From IMG/VR virus record IMGVR_UViG_3300046000_008888, positions 1 to 39,399 of that record: DNA of 39,399 nucleotides; one strand, given 5' to 3'. Below are positions 1-10,500 of this stretch, piece after piece. Each line of letters begins with the position of its first letter. Position 1 is the first letter of the stretch. Made by a program: the position numbers and the translations under genes. Origin of the DNA: a virus. The notes beneath the pieces were generated by a model. That model saw nothing but the letters and a program-made list of their open reading frames with translations. It was not told where the DNA came from and did no database searches.

Positions 1-2
1 AA

Positions 3-1127
3 AATGATGAAGAAATGATTTCTTGTAAGTCAGGTAGTTGGTGGGAACAAAACGCACAAAGAGGTAGAGCGAATAACTCGGCAGTACTTCTTCGTCACAA
101 AATCACAAAAGAATTCTTTATGGATTTATGGAAACGTATTGAGTTATCAGGAGCGGGAGAACCAGGAATTTATCTATCAAATGATAAAGATTGGGGAACA
201 AACCCTTGTTGTGAGATAGGACTTCGTCCATTCCAATTCTGTAACCTATGTGAAGTAAATGCGTCTGATATTCAATCGCAAGAGGACTTTGATAAAAGAG
301 TTAGAGCGGCAACATTCATTGGTACACTACAAGCGGGATATACAGATTTCCATTATCTAAGAGACATTTGGAAAAGAACAACTGAAAAAGACGCTCTTAT
401 TGGTGTTGGAATGACAGGTATTGGTTCAGGTGTTGTTTTGGGTTACGATATGAAAAAAGCAGCTAAAGCGGTTAAAGAAGAAAATGAAAGAGTAGCAACA
501 CTTATTGGGATTAATAAGTCGGCAAGAACAACGACTGTTAAACCATCAGGTACCTCATCATTGGTATTGGGAACATCATCAGGAATCCACGCTTGGCATA
601 ATGACTTCTATTTAAGAAGAATCCGTGTAGGTAAAAATGAATCAATCTATTCTTACTTGGCAATTAATCACCCTGAGTTGATTGAAGATGAGTTTTTCCG
701 TCCTCACGATACTGCAGTAATTACTATCCCACAAAAGGCACCTGAAGGGTCTATCATAAGACACGAATCAGTATTCCAAATGTTGGAAAGAGTTAAGAAA
801 GTTTCTCAAGAATGGATTAAACCTGGACATAGAAACGGACAGAATAGTCACAACGTATCAGCAACAGTTTCAATTAAAGAAGATGAGTGGGATTTAGTTG
901 GTGATTGGATGTGGAATAATAGAGAGTACTATAACGGATTATCTGTATTACCTTACAACGGAGGTACATATACCCAGGCACCTTTCTCCGATTGTACAAA
1001 AGAAGAATATGAAAGTTTAGTAAAAACACTAACCAACATAGACTTAACCCAAGTAATTGAACTACAAGACAATACAGATTTACGAGGGGAAGCTGCTTGC
1101 GCTGGTGGAGCTTGTGAAATTGTTTAA
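3..1127 (+). CDS. nrdJ: Adenosylcobalamin-dependent (class II) ribonucleotide reductase, C-terminal part
   Basis: Reduces ribonucleotides to deoxyribonucleotides for phage DNA synthesis. The frame is open to the left edge (N-D-E-E before the first Met at 15), so the 5' half is outside the window; about 375 residues remain of the roughly 700 expected. Visible motifs are the K-S-G-x-W-W and R-A-N-N-S-A segment, then N-P-C-C-E-I at 201-218 with a second Cys eleven residues after the first. That matches the spacing of the thiyl-radical Cys, catalytic Glu and redox Cys known from Lactobacillus RTPR. Further on are P-S-G-T-S-S and a C-terminal C-x4-C tail (C-A-G-G-A-C), the swinging-arm thiol pair. 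The tail and single-chain character suit the monomeric triphosphate reductase type, though diphosphate use cannot be excluded. A terminator follows 30 bases after the stop. Confidence 0.9.
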   Translation, partial: NDEEMISCKSGSWWEQNAQRGRANNSAVLLRHKITKEFFMDLWKRIELSGAGEPGIYLSNDKDWGTNPCCEIGLRPFQFCNLCEVNASDIQSQEDFDKRVRAATFIGTLQAGYTDFHYLRDIWKRTTEKDALIGVGMTGIGSGVVLGYDMKKAAKAVKEENERVATLIGINKSARTTTVKPSGTSSLVLGTSSGIHAWHNDFYLRRIRVGKNESIYSYLAINHPELIEDEFFRPHDTAVITIPQKAPEGSIIRHESVFQMLERVKKVSQEWIKPGHRNGQNSHNVSATVSIKEDEWDLVGDWMWNNREYYNGLSVLPYNGGTYTQAPFSDCTKEEYESLVKTLTNIDLTQVIELQDNTDLRGEAACAGGACEIV

Positions 1128-1156
1128 ATCATGAAAGTACAATGGGGAAATAATAC

Positions 1157-1188
1157 AACGCTAACATACCAAGTTTTGTTAGCGTTTT
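1157..1188 (+). terminator. Intrinsic terminator after nrdJ
   Basis: Perfect 9-bp stem AACGCTAAC (1157-1165) with GTTAGCGTT (1178-1186), 12-base loop, followed by a short T run (1185-1188). It lies between the nrdJ stop and the next start and probably ends the nrdJ transcript. The T run is short, so read-through is possible. Confidence 0.7.
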
Positions 1189-1212
1189 ATAATCTTAGAA
1201 AAATAAATTAAA

Positions 1213-1440
1213 ATGAATGTAGGAGCATCTAAAGATTGGGTACAACAATTATATGTTAGAGAGTTTGGTCCAAAATTACAACCAAACGAATTTTACTATG
1301 ACACTCAAGGTAGGATGGTAATGACAGAAGAGTACCATAAACGTAGAGGTAGTTGTTGTGGGAGTGGATGTTTACATTGTTGTTATTCGCCACCTTTTGA
1401 AAAGGGTAATACAACACTAAAAGAAAAAACTAACGAATAG
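1213..1440 (+). CDS. Small Cys-rich protein, DUF5522-like
   Basis: 75 residues. The core reads Y-Y-D-T-Q-G-R-M-V-M-T-E-E-Y-H-x3-R-G-S-C-C-G-S-G-C-L-H-C-C-Y (residues 28-58). This resembles the short Bacteroidetes family I know as DUF5522, which has F-T-E-x-Y-H then C-C-G-x-G-C-x-H-C-P-Y. Cys48, 49, 53, 56 and 57 could hold a metal ion; that is inference. The Pro usually found before the last Tyr is Cys here. The function of the family is unknown to me. The ATG follows an A-rich leader without a Shine-Dalgarno sequence. It stands alone between the nrdJ terminator and the HNH gene, so it may have its own promoter or use read-through. Confidence 0.75.
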   Translation: MNVGASKDWVQQLYVREFGPKLQPNEFYYDTQGRMVMTEEYHKRRGSCCGSGCLHCCYSPPFEKGNTTLKEKTNE

Positions 1441-1448
1441 TAAATTTT

Positions 1449-1496
1449 TATGTTATGGTAGATATTTATAGATAAATAATAAACTACCATAACATA
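1449..1496. promoter_or_regulatory. Perfect 13-bp inverted repeat enclosing a TATTTATA motif
   Basis: TATGTTATGGTAG (1449-1461) is the exact reverse complement of CTACCATAACATA (1484-1496). The 22-base loop holds TATTTATAGATAAATA, itself two 7-bp arms around AG. It sits just before the HNH endonuclease start at 1503. It could be a protein-binding operator, or an RNA hairpin controlling the endonuclease, as early hairpins do for several T4 homing endonucleases. There is no T run, so it is not a standard terminator. Confidence 0.55.
1463..1470 (+). promoter_or_regulatory. TATTTATA motif, candidate late promoter
   Basis: TATTTATA 40 bases before the HNH endonuclease ATG, inside the loop of the 13-bp inverted repeat. 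One of a set of similar octamers found in the gaps before structural genes in this window. Confidence 0.3.
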
Positions 1497-1502
1497 TAAT
1501 TT

Positions 1503-2051
1503 ATGCATCATAATACTAAAAACTTAATTGGTAAGACTTTTAATAGGTTAACTGTTGTAAGAATAGTGGAAAGAGATGAACACACCCCAACTAAAAGGAG
1601 AGGGACTTTTTGGTTATGTAAATGTGAATGTGGTAATGAAAGAATAGTAATGTCTACTGAATTAACTAGAGGTGACACAAAGTCGTGTGGGTGTGGTAAT
1701 AAATTTGAAAAATCACATAATTATAGGGGTGTTGGAAAATTATCACAATCTAAATTTTCACATATAAAATGGGGAGCAAAAAAAAGAGGATTAGAATTTT
1801 CAATAACTAAAGAATATGTTTGGGAATTATATCAAAATCAAGAAGGTAGATGCTTTTATACTCAATTACCAATTGAATTGAACACTAAAAATAATGGTAT
1901 GACGGCATCTATTGATAGAATTGATTCTAAAAAAGGTTACATTGAGGGTAATGTTGTTTGGGTACATAAAGATATTAATATTATGAAAAATGTTTTTTCT
2001 AAACAACATTTTTTAATGTTGTGTAAAAAAGTAGTTGAAAACCACAAATAA
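1503..2051 (+). CDS. HNH homing endonuclease, free-standing
   Basis: 182 residues in two parts. Residues 9-65 form the module often found at the N-terminus of phage HNH proteins: I-G-K-T-F-N-R-L-T-V-V, then C39-K-C41-E-C43-G-N and K-S-C62-G-C64, a likely zinc-binding site. Residues 105-160 carry the nuclease part: G-R-C-F-Y-T-Q-L-P, then S-I-D-R-I-D-S-x3-G-Y-I-E-G-N-V-V-W and a final N-I-M-K-N, as in HNH enzymes with a D-R-I-D centre. The gene is not inside another reading frame, so it is free-standing rather than intron- or intein-encoded as far as the window shows. It lies at the junction between a metabolic gene and the baseplate block, with an inverted repeat before it and a strong terminator after it. 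That is what a mobile insertion looks like. Its target is unknown. Confidence 0.88.
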   Translation: MHHNTKNLIGKTFNRLTVVRIVERDEHTPTKRRGTFWLCKCECGNERIVMSTELTRGDTKSCGCGNKFEKSHNYRGVGKLSQSKFSHIKWGAKKRGLEFSITKEYVWELYQNQEGRCFYTQLPIELNTKNNGMTASIDRIDSKKGYIEGNVVWVHKDINIMKNVFSKQHFLMLCKKVVENHK

Positions 2052-2097
2052 TAAACTTAACTCACAAAACACGAAAAAGGTAATGAGAACCTACAAG

Positions 2098-2126
2098 AAT
2101 CCCAACGATAAGTTGGGATTTTTTTA
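2098..2126 (+). terminator. Strong intrinsic terminator after HNH gene
   Basis: 9-bp stem AATCCCAAC (2098-2106) with GTTGGGATT (2112-2120), 5-base loop GATAA, then a run of T to 2126. It separates the endonuclease from the baseplate operon. Confidence 0.88.
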
Positions 2127-2135
2127 TTTTATATC

Positions 2136-2169
2136 TATTTATTAGAAAATTCGCAAGATTATATTTATT
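2136..2169 (+). promoter_or_regulatory. Two TATTTATT motifs before the baseplate operon
   Basis: An 11-base direct repeat TATTTATTAGA occurs at 2136-2146 and 2162-2172, just after the terminator and before the ATG at 2174. The arrangement terminator, motif, first gene of a long operon supports a promoter role. If the second copy is used, the transcript would be nearly leaderless. Confidence 0.4.
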
Positions 2170-2173
2170 AGAT

Positions 2174-2635
2174 ATGGCAAATGGAATAACATACGGTATA
2201 AATTTCCCCTTTAGAGAAAGTTTAGACGGAAAGTATTTATCACTTTCACAAACAACTGATGAAGAAATAAGGACCGATTTAATACATCTATTACTCACAA
2301 GAAAAGGTAGTAGATATTATTTACCCGATTTTGGTACAAGATTGTATGAGTTTATTTTTGAACCATTAGACGGGGATACGTTTGATTCAATGAGAACTGA
2401 AATACAGGATTCTGTAACTAAATATATACCTAATCTAACGATTCAAAATATTAGTATTGAACCTTACGATTCGTCAGAAATTTCTAAAGGAGAGTTAAAT
2501 CCGGCACAGTTTGATTTACCAACATATGCGGTTCCGGGTGCCAATACTGAAGAATACACGGCAAAAATAAAGATTGAGTACATTAACGGAAATAATGCGT
2601 TTGGTACTAGAGAATTTGTAATAATCAATTTATAA
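2174..2635 (+). CDS. 25: Baseplate wedge protein, T4 gp25-like
   Basis: 153 residues. The GPW/gp25 family supplies the wedge component linking baseplate and tail tube or sheath start, with a lysozyme-like fold in the contractile-tail lineage. Family features seen are an N-terminal F-P-F-R segment, D-E-E-I-R-T-D-L (29-36), and L-T-R-K-G-S-R-Y-Y-L-P-D-F-G-T-R-L-Y-E-F (41-60) followed by F-E-P. The P-D-F-G-x-x-L stretch is the best-conserved part of gp25 proteins. Size is close to T4 gp25 (132 residues) with a small insertion near residues 105-125. It is the first gene of the baseplate block, two bases before the gp6-like gene, matching the gp25-gp6 pairing known in contractile injection systems. 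Confidence 0.92.
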   Translation: MANGITYGINFPFRESLDGKYLSLSQTTDEEIRTDLIHLLLTRKGSRYYLPDFGTRLYEFIFEPLDGDTFDSMRTEIQDSVTKYIPNLTIQNISIEPYDSSEISKGELNPAQFDLPTYAVPGANTEEYTAKIKIEYINGNNAFGTREFVIINL

Positions 2636-2637
2636 TT

Positions 2638-4479
2638 ATGGCTAATAGAAAAATATCATATACTGAAAGAGATTTTGAAGGTCTGAGAAACGACTTAATA
2701 AATTATACACAACAATATTATCCAGAATTAATTCAAAACTTTAATGATGCTTCGGTTTTTTCTGTATTGATGGATTTAAATGCTGCGATAGGTGATAATT
2801 TAAATTTTAATATTGATAGAAGTATACAAGAAACAGTTTTACAGTATGCGCAACAAAGATCATCAATATTTAATATTGCAAGAACTTATGGATTAAAAGT
2901 TCCTGGATATAGACCATCTGTCGCAATAGTTGACATATCAATAACTGTACCCGCATTAGGGGACTCTGAAGATATTAGATATTTGGGTATTTTAAGAACA
3001 GGAACACAATTTAATGGAGGAGGCACGACTTTTGAAACCGTTTATGATATTGATTTTTCTTCACAATATAACAGAGAAGGATTTATAAATAGAACAAAAA
3101 TTCCAATTTTTAGTGATAATAATAACTCACCATCACAATACGTTATAACAAAACGAGAGGTTGTGGTTAACGGAACAACACAAGTATTTAAAAAAGTTGT
3201 AACACCAGGAGAAGTGATACCATTTTATAATTTCTTTTTACCTGATAAAAATATATTAGGAGTAACATCGGTAATACAAAAAGAAGGGACGACCTATCAA
3301 GCAACACCATCCTTTTCTGAATTTGCGAGTTCAACAAATAGATGGTATGAAGTTGATGCGTTGGTTGAGGATACAGTATTTATTGAAGACCCAACAAAAC
3401 CTGTTGACAATGCAGGAGTAAAAGTTGGTAAGTATTTAAAAACGGATAATCGTTTCATTACCGAATATACGCCTGAAGGGTTTTTAAAAATTCAATTTGG
3501 TGCCGGTACGGTTACTCCTGATGAACAACTAAGACAATTCACGACGACAGGAATACCTTTAAAATTACAAAATTTTCAAAACAACATTGGATTAGGTTTA
3601 ACTGTAAAACCAAACACTACTCTGTTTGTCCAATATAGAACAGGTGGAGGACTCTCAAGTAATGTTGGTGTTGGGGCAATTAATCAAGTGGGTTTAGTTG
3701 ATTTCACAGTTAACGGACCTTCAGAGACAACTAATAATAATGTTATACAATCATTGAAAGTCAATAACGTAACTGCAGCAATTGGTGGAGCAAATCAACC
3801 TACAGTTGAAGAAGTTAGAAATATGGTTACATATAACTTTTCGGCACAAAAAAGGGCAGTAACAATTAATGACTACAAATCGTTAATTGATACAATGCCG
3901 GGTAATTTTGGGGCACCAGCAAAAGTGTCAATAACTGAAAATAATAATAAAATTGCAATCAAAATATTATCATACGATAGTACGGGAGTTCTAACTCAAA
4001 CTATTTCAAATAACTTAAAAACAAATTTGGCAACATACCTTTCAAAATTTAGAATGATAAACGATTATATTTCTATTGAAGTTGCAAAAGTGATTGATTT
4101 AGAGTTTGAATTTTACATTGTCTTAGATTCTAGTGGGTCACAAGGTGACGTTATTTCCCAAGTTATAAATTCTGTAAGTACCTATATGTCCCCTGCAAAT
4201 AGAGAGTTAGGTCAAAATGTTAATGTTTCAGAAATAAACACACTAATTCAAAATATTGCAGGGGTTAATGTACTATCTGAAGTTAGGATATATAATAAGA
4301 TAGGTGGACAATATTCGTCATCTGAAACTTCACAAAGGTACGTTGATAAAAATAACAAACAAATTGAATTAATTGACAATACTATCTTTGCTGAACCTGA
4401 CCAAATATATCAAATTAGATTCTCAAACAAAGACATTAAGGTTAGGATTAAAAACCTCACATCAGTAGACTTTTCATAA
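2638..4479 (+). CDS. 6: Baseplate wedge protein, T4 gp6 / baseplate J-like
   Basis: 613 residues, near T4 gp6 in length (660). gp6 forms the ring that holds the wedges together and connects to gp25, gp53 and gp7. Seen here are the N-terminal helix typical of the family, Y-T-E-R-D-F-E-G-L-R-N-D-L (8-20), then N-D-A-S-V-F-S-V-L-M-D-L-N-A-A-I-G-D-N (36-54) and a helix R-S-x-I-F-N-I-A-R-x-Y-G (75-86). Later, Y-K-S-L-I-D-T-M-P-G-N-F-G-A-P-A-K (about 413-429) is the J-like core, followed by beta-rich C-terminal segments. Start ATG lies two bases after the gp25-like stop. The identification rests on the N-terminus, the core and the position next to gp25. Confidence 0.88.
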   Translation: MANRKISYTERDFEGLRNDLINYTQQYYPELIQNFNDASVFSVLMDLNAAIGDNLNFNIDRSIQETVLQYAQQRSSIFNIARTYGLKVPGYRPSVAIVDISITVPALGDSEDIRYLGILRTGTQFNGGGTTFETVYDIDFSSQYNREGFINRTKIPIFSDNNNSPSQYVITKREVVVNGTTQVFKKVVTPGEVIPFYNFFLPDKNILGVTSVIQKEGTTYQATPSFSEFASSTNRWYEVDALVEDTVFIEDPTKPVDNAGVKVGKYLKTDNRFITEYTPEGFLKIQFGAGTVTPDEQLRQFTTTGIPLKLQNFQNNIGLGLTVKPNTTLFVQYRTGGGLSSNVGVGAINQVGLVDFTVNGPSETTNNNVIQSLKVNNVTAAIGGANQPTVEEVRNMVTYNFSAQKRAVTINDYKSLIDTMPGNFGAPAKVSITENNNKIAIKILSYDSTGVLTQTISNNLKTNLATYLSKFRMINDYISIEVAKVIDLEFEFYIVLDSSGSQGDVISQVINSVSTYMSPANRELGQNVNVSEINTLIQNIAGVNVLSEVRIYNKIGGQYSSSETSQRYVDKNNKQIELIDNTIFAEPDQIYQIRFSNKDIKVRIKNLTSVDFS

Positions 4480-4503
4480 GATTCTTTATTTTGGTTAATT
4501 AGA

Positions 4504-4523
4504 TATTACTTTTAAAAGTAATA
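4504..4523. promoter_or_regulatory. 20-bp perfect palindrome
   Basis: TATTACTTTTAAAAGTAATA in the 72-base gap between the gp6-like gene and the 2088-residue gene, followed at 4531 by a TATTTATC motif. It could be an operator site for a dimeric regulator. As an RNA hairpin it would have almost no loop and no T run. Confidence 0.45.
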
Positions 4524-4530
4524 ACATAAC

Positions 4531-4538
4531 TATTTATC
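4531..4538 (+). promoter_or_regulatory. TATTTATC motif, candidate late promoter
   Basis: 21 bases before the ATG at 4552, directly after the 20-bp palindrome. It has the same motif-to-start distance as the copy before the gene at 14475. Confidence 0.33.
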
Positions 4539-4551
4539 AACAAAGACAAAA

Positions 4552-7500
4552 ATGACCAAGAGTTACAGAATAAAGGCTAATCCGGGTTCCGACAAAAATA
4601 TAAGAGTACAGATTGATCAAGATTTTGATTTAATTGAAATATTATCATTAAAATTAAAACAAGATGAGGTTTATACAAGATTTTGTTCGGATTATGGTGT
4701 AATTGCTGGACGAGTAATTGCGAATGGAGGGTATGGGGTACCTAATGTCTCTATATCGGTTTTTGTACCCTTATCTGTAGAAGATGAAAATGACGAAGTA
4801 ATATCAACCCTTTATCCGTATAAAACTCTTTCAGATAAAAATGAAGACGGATATAGGTATAATTTATTACCATATGTTCAAGAATATGGTGGACACACAC
4901 CAACAGGAACTTTTCCCGATAGAGAAGATTTGTTATCTCGTACCGAAGTGTTAGAGGTATATGAAAAATATTATAAGTTTACCGTAAGAACAAATGAGAG
5001 TGGTGACTTTATGATTGTTGGTGTTCCATTAGGACAACAAAAAGTCGTAATGGATATGGACCTATCTAATATTGGTTGTTTTTCACAAAGACCTTCCGAT
5101 TTAATAAGGATGGGTTTAGGTGTTGAAGGACAATTCAATGGATCACAATTTAGGTCAAACACTAACTTGGCAATGTTACCACAAATCATTAATGTTAATA
5201 AAGAAGTTGAGGTTGATGCTTTTTGGGGAGACACTAATTCATGTACTGTTGGAATAACAAGAGTTGATTTTGATTTGAGAGAATCGGGAATTGAAATAAG
5301 TCCACAGGGTATTTTTATGGGTTCCATATTCAGTAATTCGGATGAAGATGAATTAAAATTGAGTTGTAAACCTAGTTTAAATACAGGTGCACTTTGTGAT
5401 ATGGTAGCCCAAGCCGGATCAATAATAGCAATAAGACAAACAATTTTCAGTGACGTTAACGGGTTTCCCGTTTTAGAAGAACACAAATTTGAAGACGGAG
5501 GTAATATTATTGACGATAACGGAACTTGGTTAGTTGAAGTACCAATGAACCTTGATTATGTTAGTACAAATGAATTTGGTGAACAGGTATTATCTAACGA
5601 CCCAAATATCGGAATACCGACAAAAGGAAGATATAGATTTAGAGTAAGGTATCAAGTTGAAGACCCAACAGGAAATGACGTTATTAGGGCAGATTATTTA
5701 GTACCAAACATCAAAGAGTATGGTTGGTCATCCCAAAGCCAAAACGAACCCGATGATTTAATACTACAGGAAAAATCATACGCATTTAGTTTGGATTGGG
5801 CCGACTACGGAGACCCAACAACTCTATTAGGTAGACAAATCATACAAGAGGCAATAGACTGTAAGGATAAGTTTTTTGAACTTAATTATAATCGTGTTTA
5901 TACTGTATCAGGACATATTGATAGATGGAAATGGGGATACCTTCCTGGTAGAGTTTTAGGTATTAAAGAAATAACAGAAAGGGCTTGTACGGCAACCACA
6001 AATAGATTTCCTACAAACGACGCTCAATTTAGGTTTGATTTGATATTTTTTGTAGTTTATTTTGTTATTTCTATATTTTACCCACTAATTTATGTTTTCA
6101 TAGTTACTCTACACGTTTTAGCTTGGTTGTATGACATTGTTGTTAAATATTGGAATAAACTTGCCAACTTTTGGAATGATAGGATTGTTTCTCTTTGTTA
6201 TAAATTAAATGATACGAATTTATTTGATATTAATTGTGATGGGTGGTTATTACCATTAATGGACCCAAAAAATCCATTTGCTAGGTATAGCCTACCTATG
6301 ATATCATATCCTGACTGTGAAAGTTGTTCTTGCGAAGTTGTACAAGTACCCGACGATTTAGTTGAAATTTATAGAGATAATGGTAATTTTAGCCCATTGA
6401 TTAATAGTAACTCATTAAGTAATTATGAGGGGTATGATGAATCTTTTGTTGCAAATCAAATTAGAAATTCCGACCCTAACTCTAACACTGATTCTAATTA
6501 TGATTTTACAGACCTATCTTTAAATAGTGCTGTAAGACAAGGACTTGCAGGATACAATGGGGATTTTAGTGGAGAAAAGTATAAATTTTTTAAATCACCA
6601 ATATTAACTTGGCCAACACAATCAAGTGCCTCGGCGTCAGTTATGTTTACTGCTCATTGGTCACAGGCATTAAATAGGTTAAATAGTAGACAAGGGTATT
6701 ACGAATTTAATAAAATAACAACAACAATAAAAAATATAAACCCATCAACAAATGTTGAGGTACCATCACAACCATTCAAAGACCAACCATTAATTTTGGT
6801 TTGTGACGAAGGCACACTTTCAAGTATGGGATCACCAGGTCAACTATTGACCTTTACGGATATTAATACCATACAGGACCCAAATTTAACGGGATTCACA
6901 CTTAATTCTTTTGGTACAAATTCCATAACAGGAAACACCGCATACAATTTAAATGGATTGGTTACTAGAAGTGTTAACTTTTATGAGCCTTGGTACGGGT
7001 ATCAAAACGCTCAAGTATACCTTAAATTAACAAAAGATAAAATTGCTTATAAATTTAAAACGGGATTGGAATACTTTCAGTTTGTTACTGGAGGAACTAT
7101 GGAACAACTTGAACAGTATATTAACTTTAATAACTACGGACCACTACAACAAAACGTATATAACTACGGGATGAAAGGTAGATGGGGTAAAGGTATCAGA
7201 ACAACAACAAATGTTTCTTGGGGATTTTTTCCAAACGCAGTTGTTCGTACTATTGATGAGGATTCATTAGGTAATGTTTATTTAGGTGGAGATTTTACAT
7301 CATATGGGACAAACACATCAAATAGAATAGTTAGAATATTACCATCAGGTTTAATTGACCCTTCGTTTTCTATTGGTACTGGATTTAATGGTTCTGTAAG
7401 AAGTATTAAAGTGCAATCAAATGATAAAGTTGTTGTTGTTGGGGATTTTACTTCTTATAATGGAACATCATCTATCGGTAGAATAGTTAGACTTAATAGT

Positions 7501-10500
7501 GACGGTTCTATAGACCCAACCTTTAACGTCGCTTCTAATGATTTTAATGATAGTTGTAGAACAGTAACTATACAATCTGATGGTAAAATTTTAGTTGGTG
7601 GAGAATTTACTAATTTTGGTGCACAATCGGCAAACCGAATTATTCGTTTAAGTTCTCTTGGTGTCTATGATGCCACTTTTAATACTTATATTGGGGCAAA
7701 TAAAGGATTTAACGCACCAGTTAATGACATATCATTACAGAGTGACGGTAATATACTAGTCGCGGGAGAGTTTACATTATATAATAATAACCAAAGTGCT
7801 AGATACGCTTGTAGACTACAAACAAATGGTTTACAAGACACAGGGTTTTATATATGTTCACCATCACCAAACGCTAATGATATAAACTACTATGCAAATG
7901 TAATTAGAGAATCTTTAGATGGGTTTAATAACGTTTATATTGGGGGAGGATTTACATCATATCAAGGAACACAAGTTGGTAGACTAATAAAAGTAAACTC
8001 ATCAGGAGGATTAATACCAGGGTTTAACCACTATTCTTTAGGACAACCAATTACTTCAAACTTTAACGAGGAGGTATTTGGTTTGGATCTTTATTTAGAT
8101 GGTGCATTAAATGAAAAAATTATAGTTGGAGGGGTATTTAGTTCATTTATTAATCAAAATTCGCAAACTGTAAATAGTGGACAAATTATTAGATTAAATT
8201 CTAATGGTGACGTAGACACTAATCAGATAGTATGGTTGGCGTATTCTACTAACGACGCAATTCTTACGGTAAAAAGATTACAAAATACCAATTTTATGGT
8301 TGGTGGTAGTTTTAGTTTGCCGTCTCAGGGTCTTGGAGCAACACAAGCAGCATCAACAAACGTAAAAAGATTCTTAGATAACGGACAAGGGTTATCCGTA
8401 CAAGGTTCTGTTTTAGTTTCACCTGAACCTGCGGTTTATAATAGTTGGAAAGTAATTTCTAGACCTAATTATGGTGCTCTTCCTAAATTTTATGTTAGTA
8501 ATTTTAAAAATAAAGAAATCATAATTTTAACTAGAGGGGTTGACCCATATACGGAAAAACAAAGAATTGAATACGATTTATCTGAGTTATTTGGACAAAG
8601 TTTGGGAACAATAAAGGTTTTAGGTGACTATTATTTAAATATTCCTTCACAAAATAATATGGGTAACCTCACAAACACACAACCTTGGCAAGGTCCTGGA
8701 GTGACTAATTCGCAATGGTGGAACGACTCTAGTACTCCTGAAAGTCATAATGTAATAAATAATAGAAATCCAAAATTATTTTTTAGACCTTATTGTAGTC
8801 CTGGACCTTCAGGAAACTTAGCCATATTCCCACAAGCGTCTTGGAGTGCGTTTACAAACAATTCAATAAAATATTATAATTCAACAGATAAATCACAAGC
8901 AAATCACGTTGCGTATAATAATGATGCTAGAAATATCGCATCATTTACATCCCCTGTTGGTGTATATTCACCACTATCGTACAATTGGTCACAAAATACA
9001 AATACCGTAGGGTTTAATTGGTACGTTGCTGACCCACCAGCAACAATCACACCAACAGGATTCGCGACCTCTGTTTTACCACAAAGTAATATTGAAGGTT
9101 CTTCTTTTGTTGGATCAAGTATAACTACAGGAATTAATGTGGATATTAACAATACTTCTAATTTTATTAGAGTTTATTCACCGGCATACCATTTAGATAA
9201 CACACCTAACATATCAATTGATAATAGTTCTAGATTAGTTTTTAGGTCAGACAGGTTACCTACCTCAACAGCAACTCAGGTATCAGGAAATACATCATTT
9301 TCTTTATTTTTAAATGATAACTTTAAAATGTATAAGGTGTCTGAGACAGGACTATCAACAGAACTAACATTCACCCCATTTACTCCTTTAAATATTGGTG
9401 TAAGCGCAGACTTTTTGGATAAACCCACAGGAAGTACTGTGTCTGATTTAGTAATTAATAGTTTATCTTGTGAGGGTTTGGTACCACTTGCATGTTATTC
9501 AGGTAACGGTGAAAGTTTTGGTGTTGAATCTCCTTGTACGGATAATTTTGAAGGTAACCCACAACAACAAACAGTCATAGGAGGATGTTATTATTTCGTA
9601 TCAAAAGAATATCTATCAAGAGAACAGTTAGAAAGAGATGCCAATAATTTGGCGGAATGGAAATCAAGATTTATTTTCTCATTTGCGGCATGTAGAGAAA
9701 TTTTTTCTCATACGTTCCATAATAATTGGGTTAACGGAGGATTATACACATTTGGGTTCCAAAAACAAACAATATTTGATGAAGATAATAACCCAATACA
9801 AAAATTTTGTGGATCACCATATTCAACAAATGCTCCGTATCAAGGACCAATATATTATGATAATGTAAAAAGTTCTTATTTTTATAGATCGGCACCATAT
9901 AGTCATACTCAAAATATATTTGTAGGACAATTACCAAGAAAAAAAGAATGGGCTGGAGGTCAGTGGGTATCTGCGGCGGATTACCAAGGGTTAAACGAGA
10001 GAAATATATTTTTTCCCACAACAATAATGGATTTAGGACCAAGAGACCAATTTACAAAAGAAATTTGTTTTAATCCGCAGTTAGATGGTTACTTAATTGA
10101 TACATTTAGAAGTACAACATTTAGCCCAACGGACACTATATTATTATTTTTCTTTTTATCTAGACTTTTAAGTACTACTGCTGCTGATAAATATACGGGA
10201 TTAGGTAATGCCTCAGTATTGGCTCTATTTAGTCGGTCAGGGTTACGTATTGATGGTGATGTTGCTCAAATGTTTAGTATAAATTCAGAGTATGGAACGT
10301 TACCATTTAATGACCAATTTTACGACGACAATGACGTATATTTATCAACAACAAATGGTGACCCAGTAATTGGCGTATTATATTCTGCAAACACTAAAAA
10401 TAGAATATTACTAACTCCAGGGACTTTAACCTTTGGTAATGTACTTCAAACAAATGGGTACCCGTCAACTCAGGTTGTTCCTACATACAAGTGGACAAGA

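Noticed and set aside
1131-1211. 26-residue frame between nrdJ and the Cys-rich gene
   Set aside because: It runs through the nrdJ terminator hairpin, which explains the sequence better, and the product shows no recognisable feature.
4971-5486. 171-residue frame on the - strand
   Set aside because: Opposite a conserved part of the giant protein, no start context and no recognisable motif. All neighbours run on the + strand.
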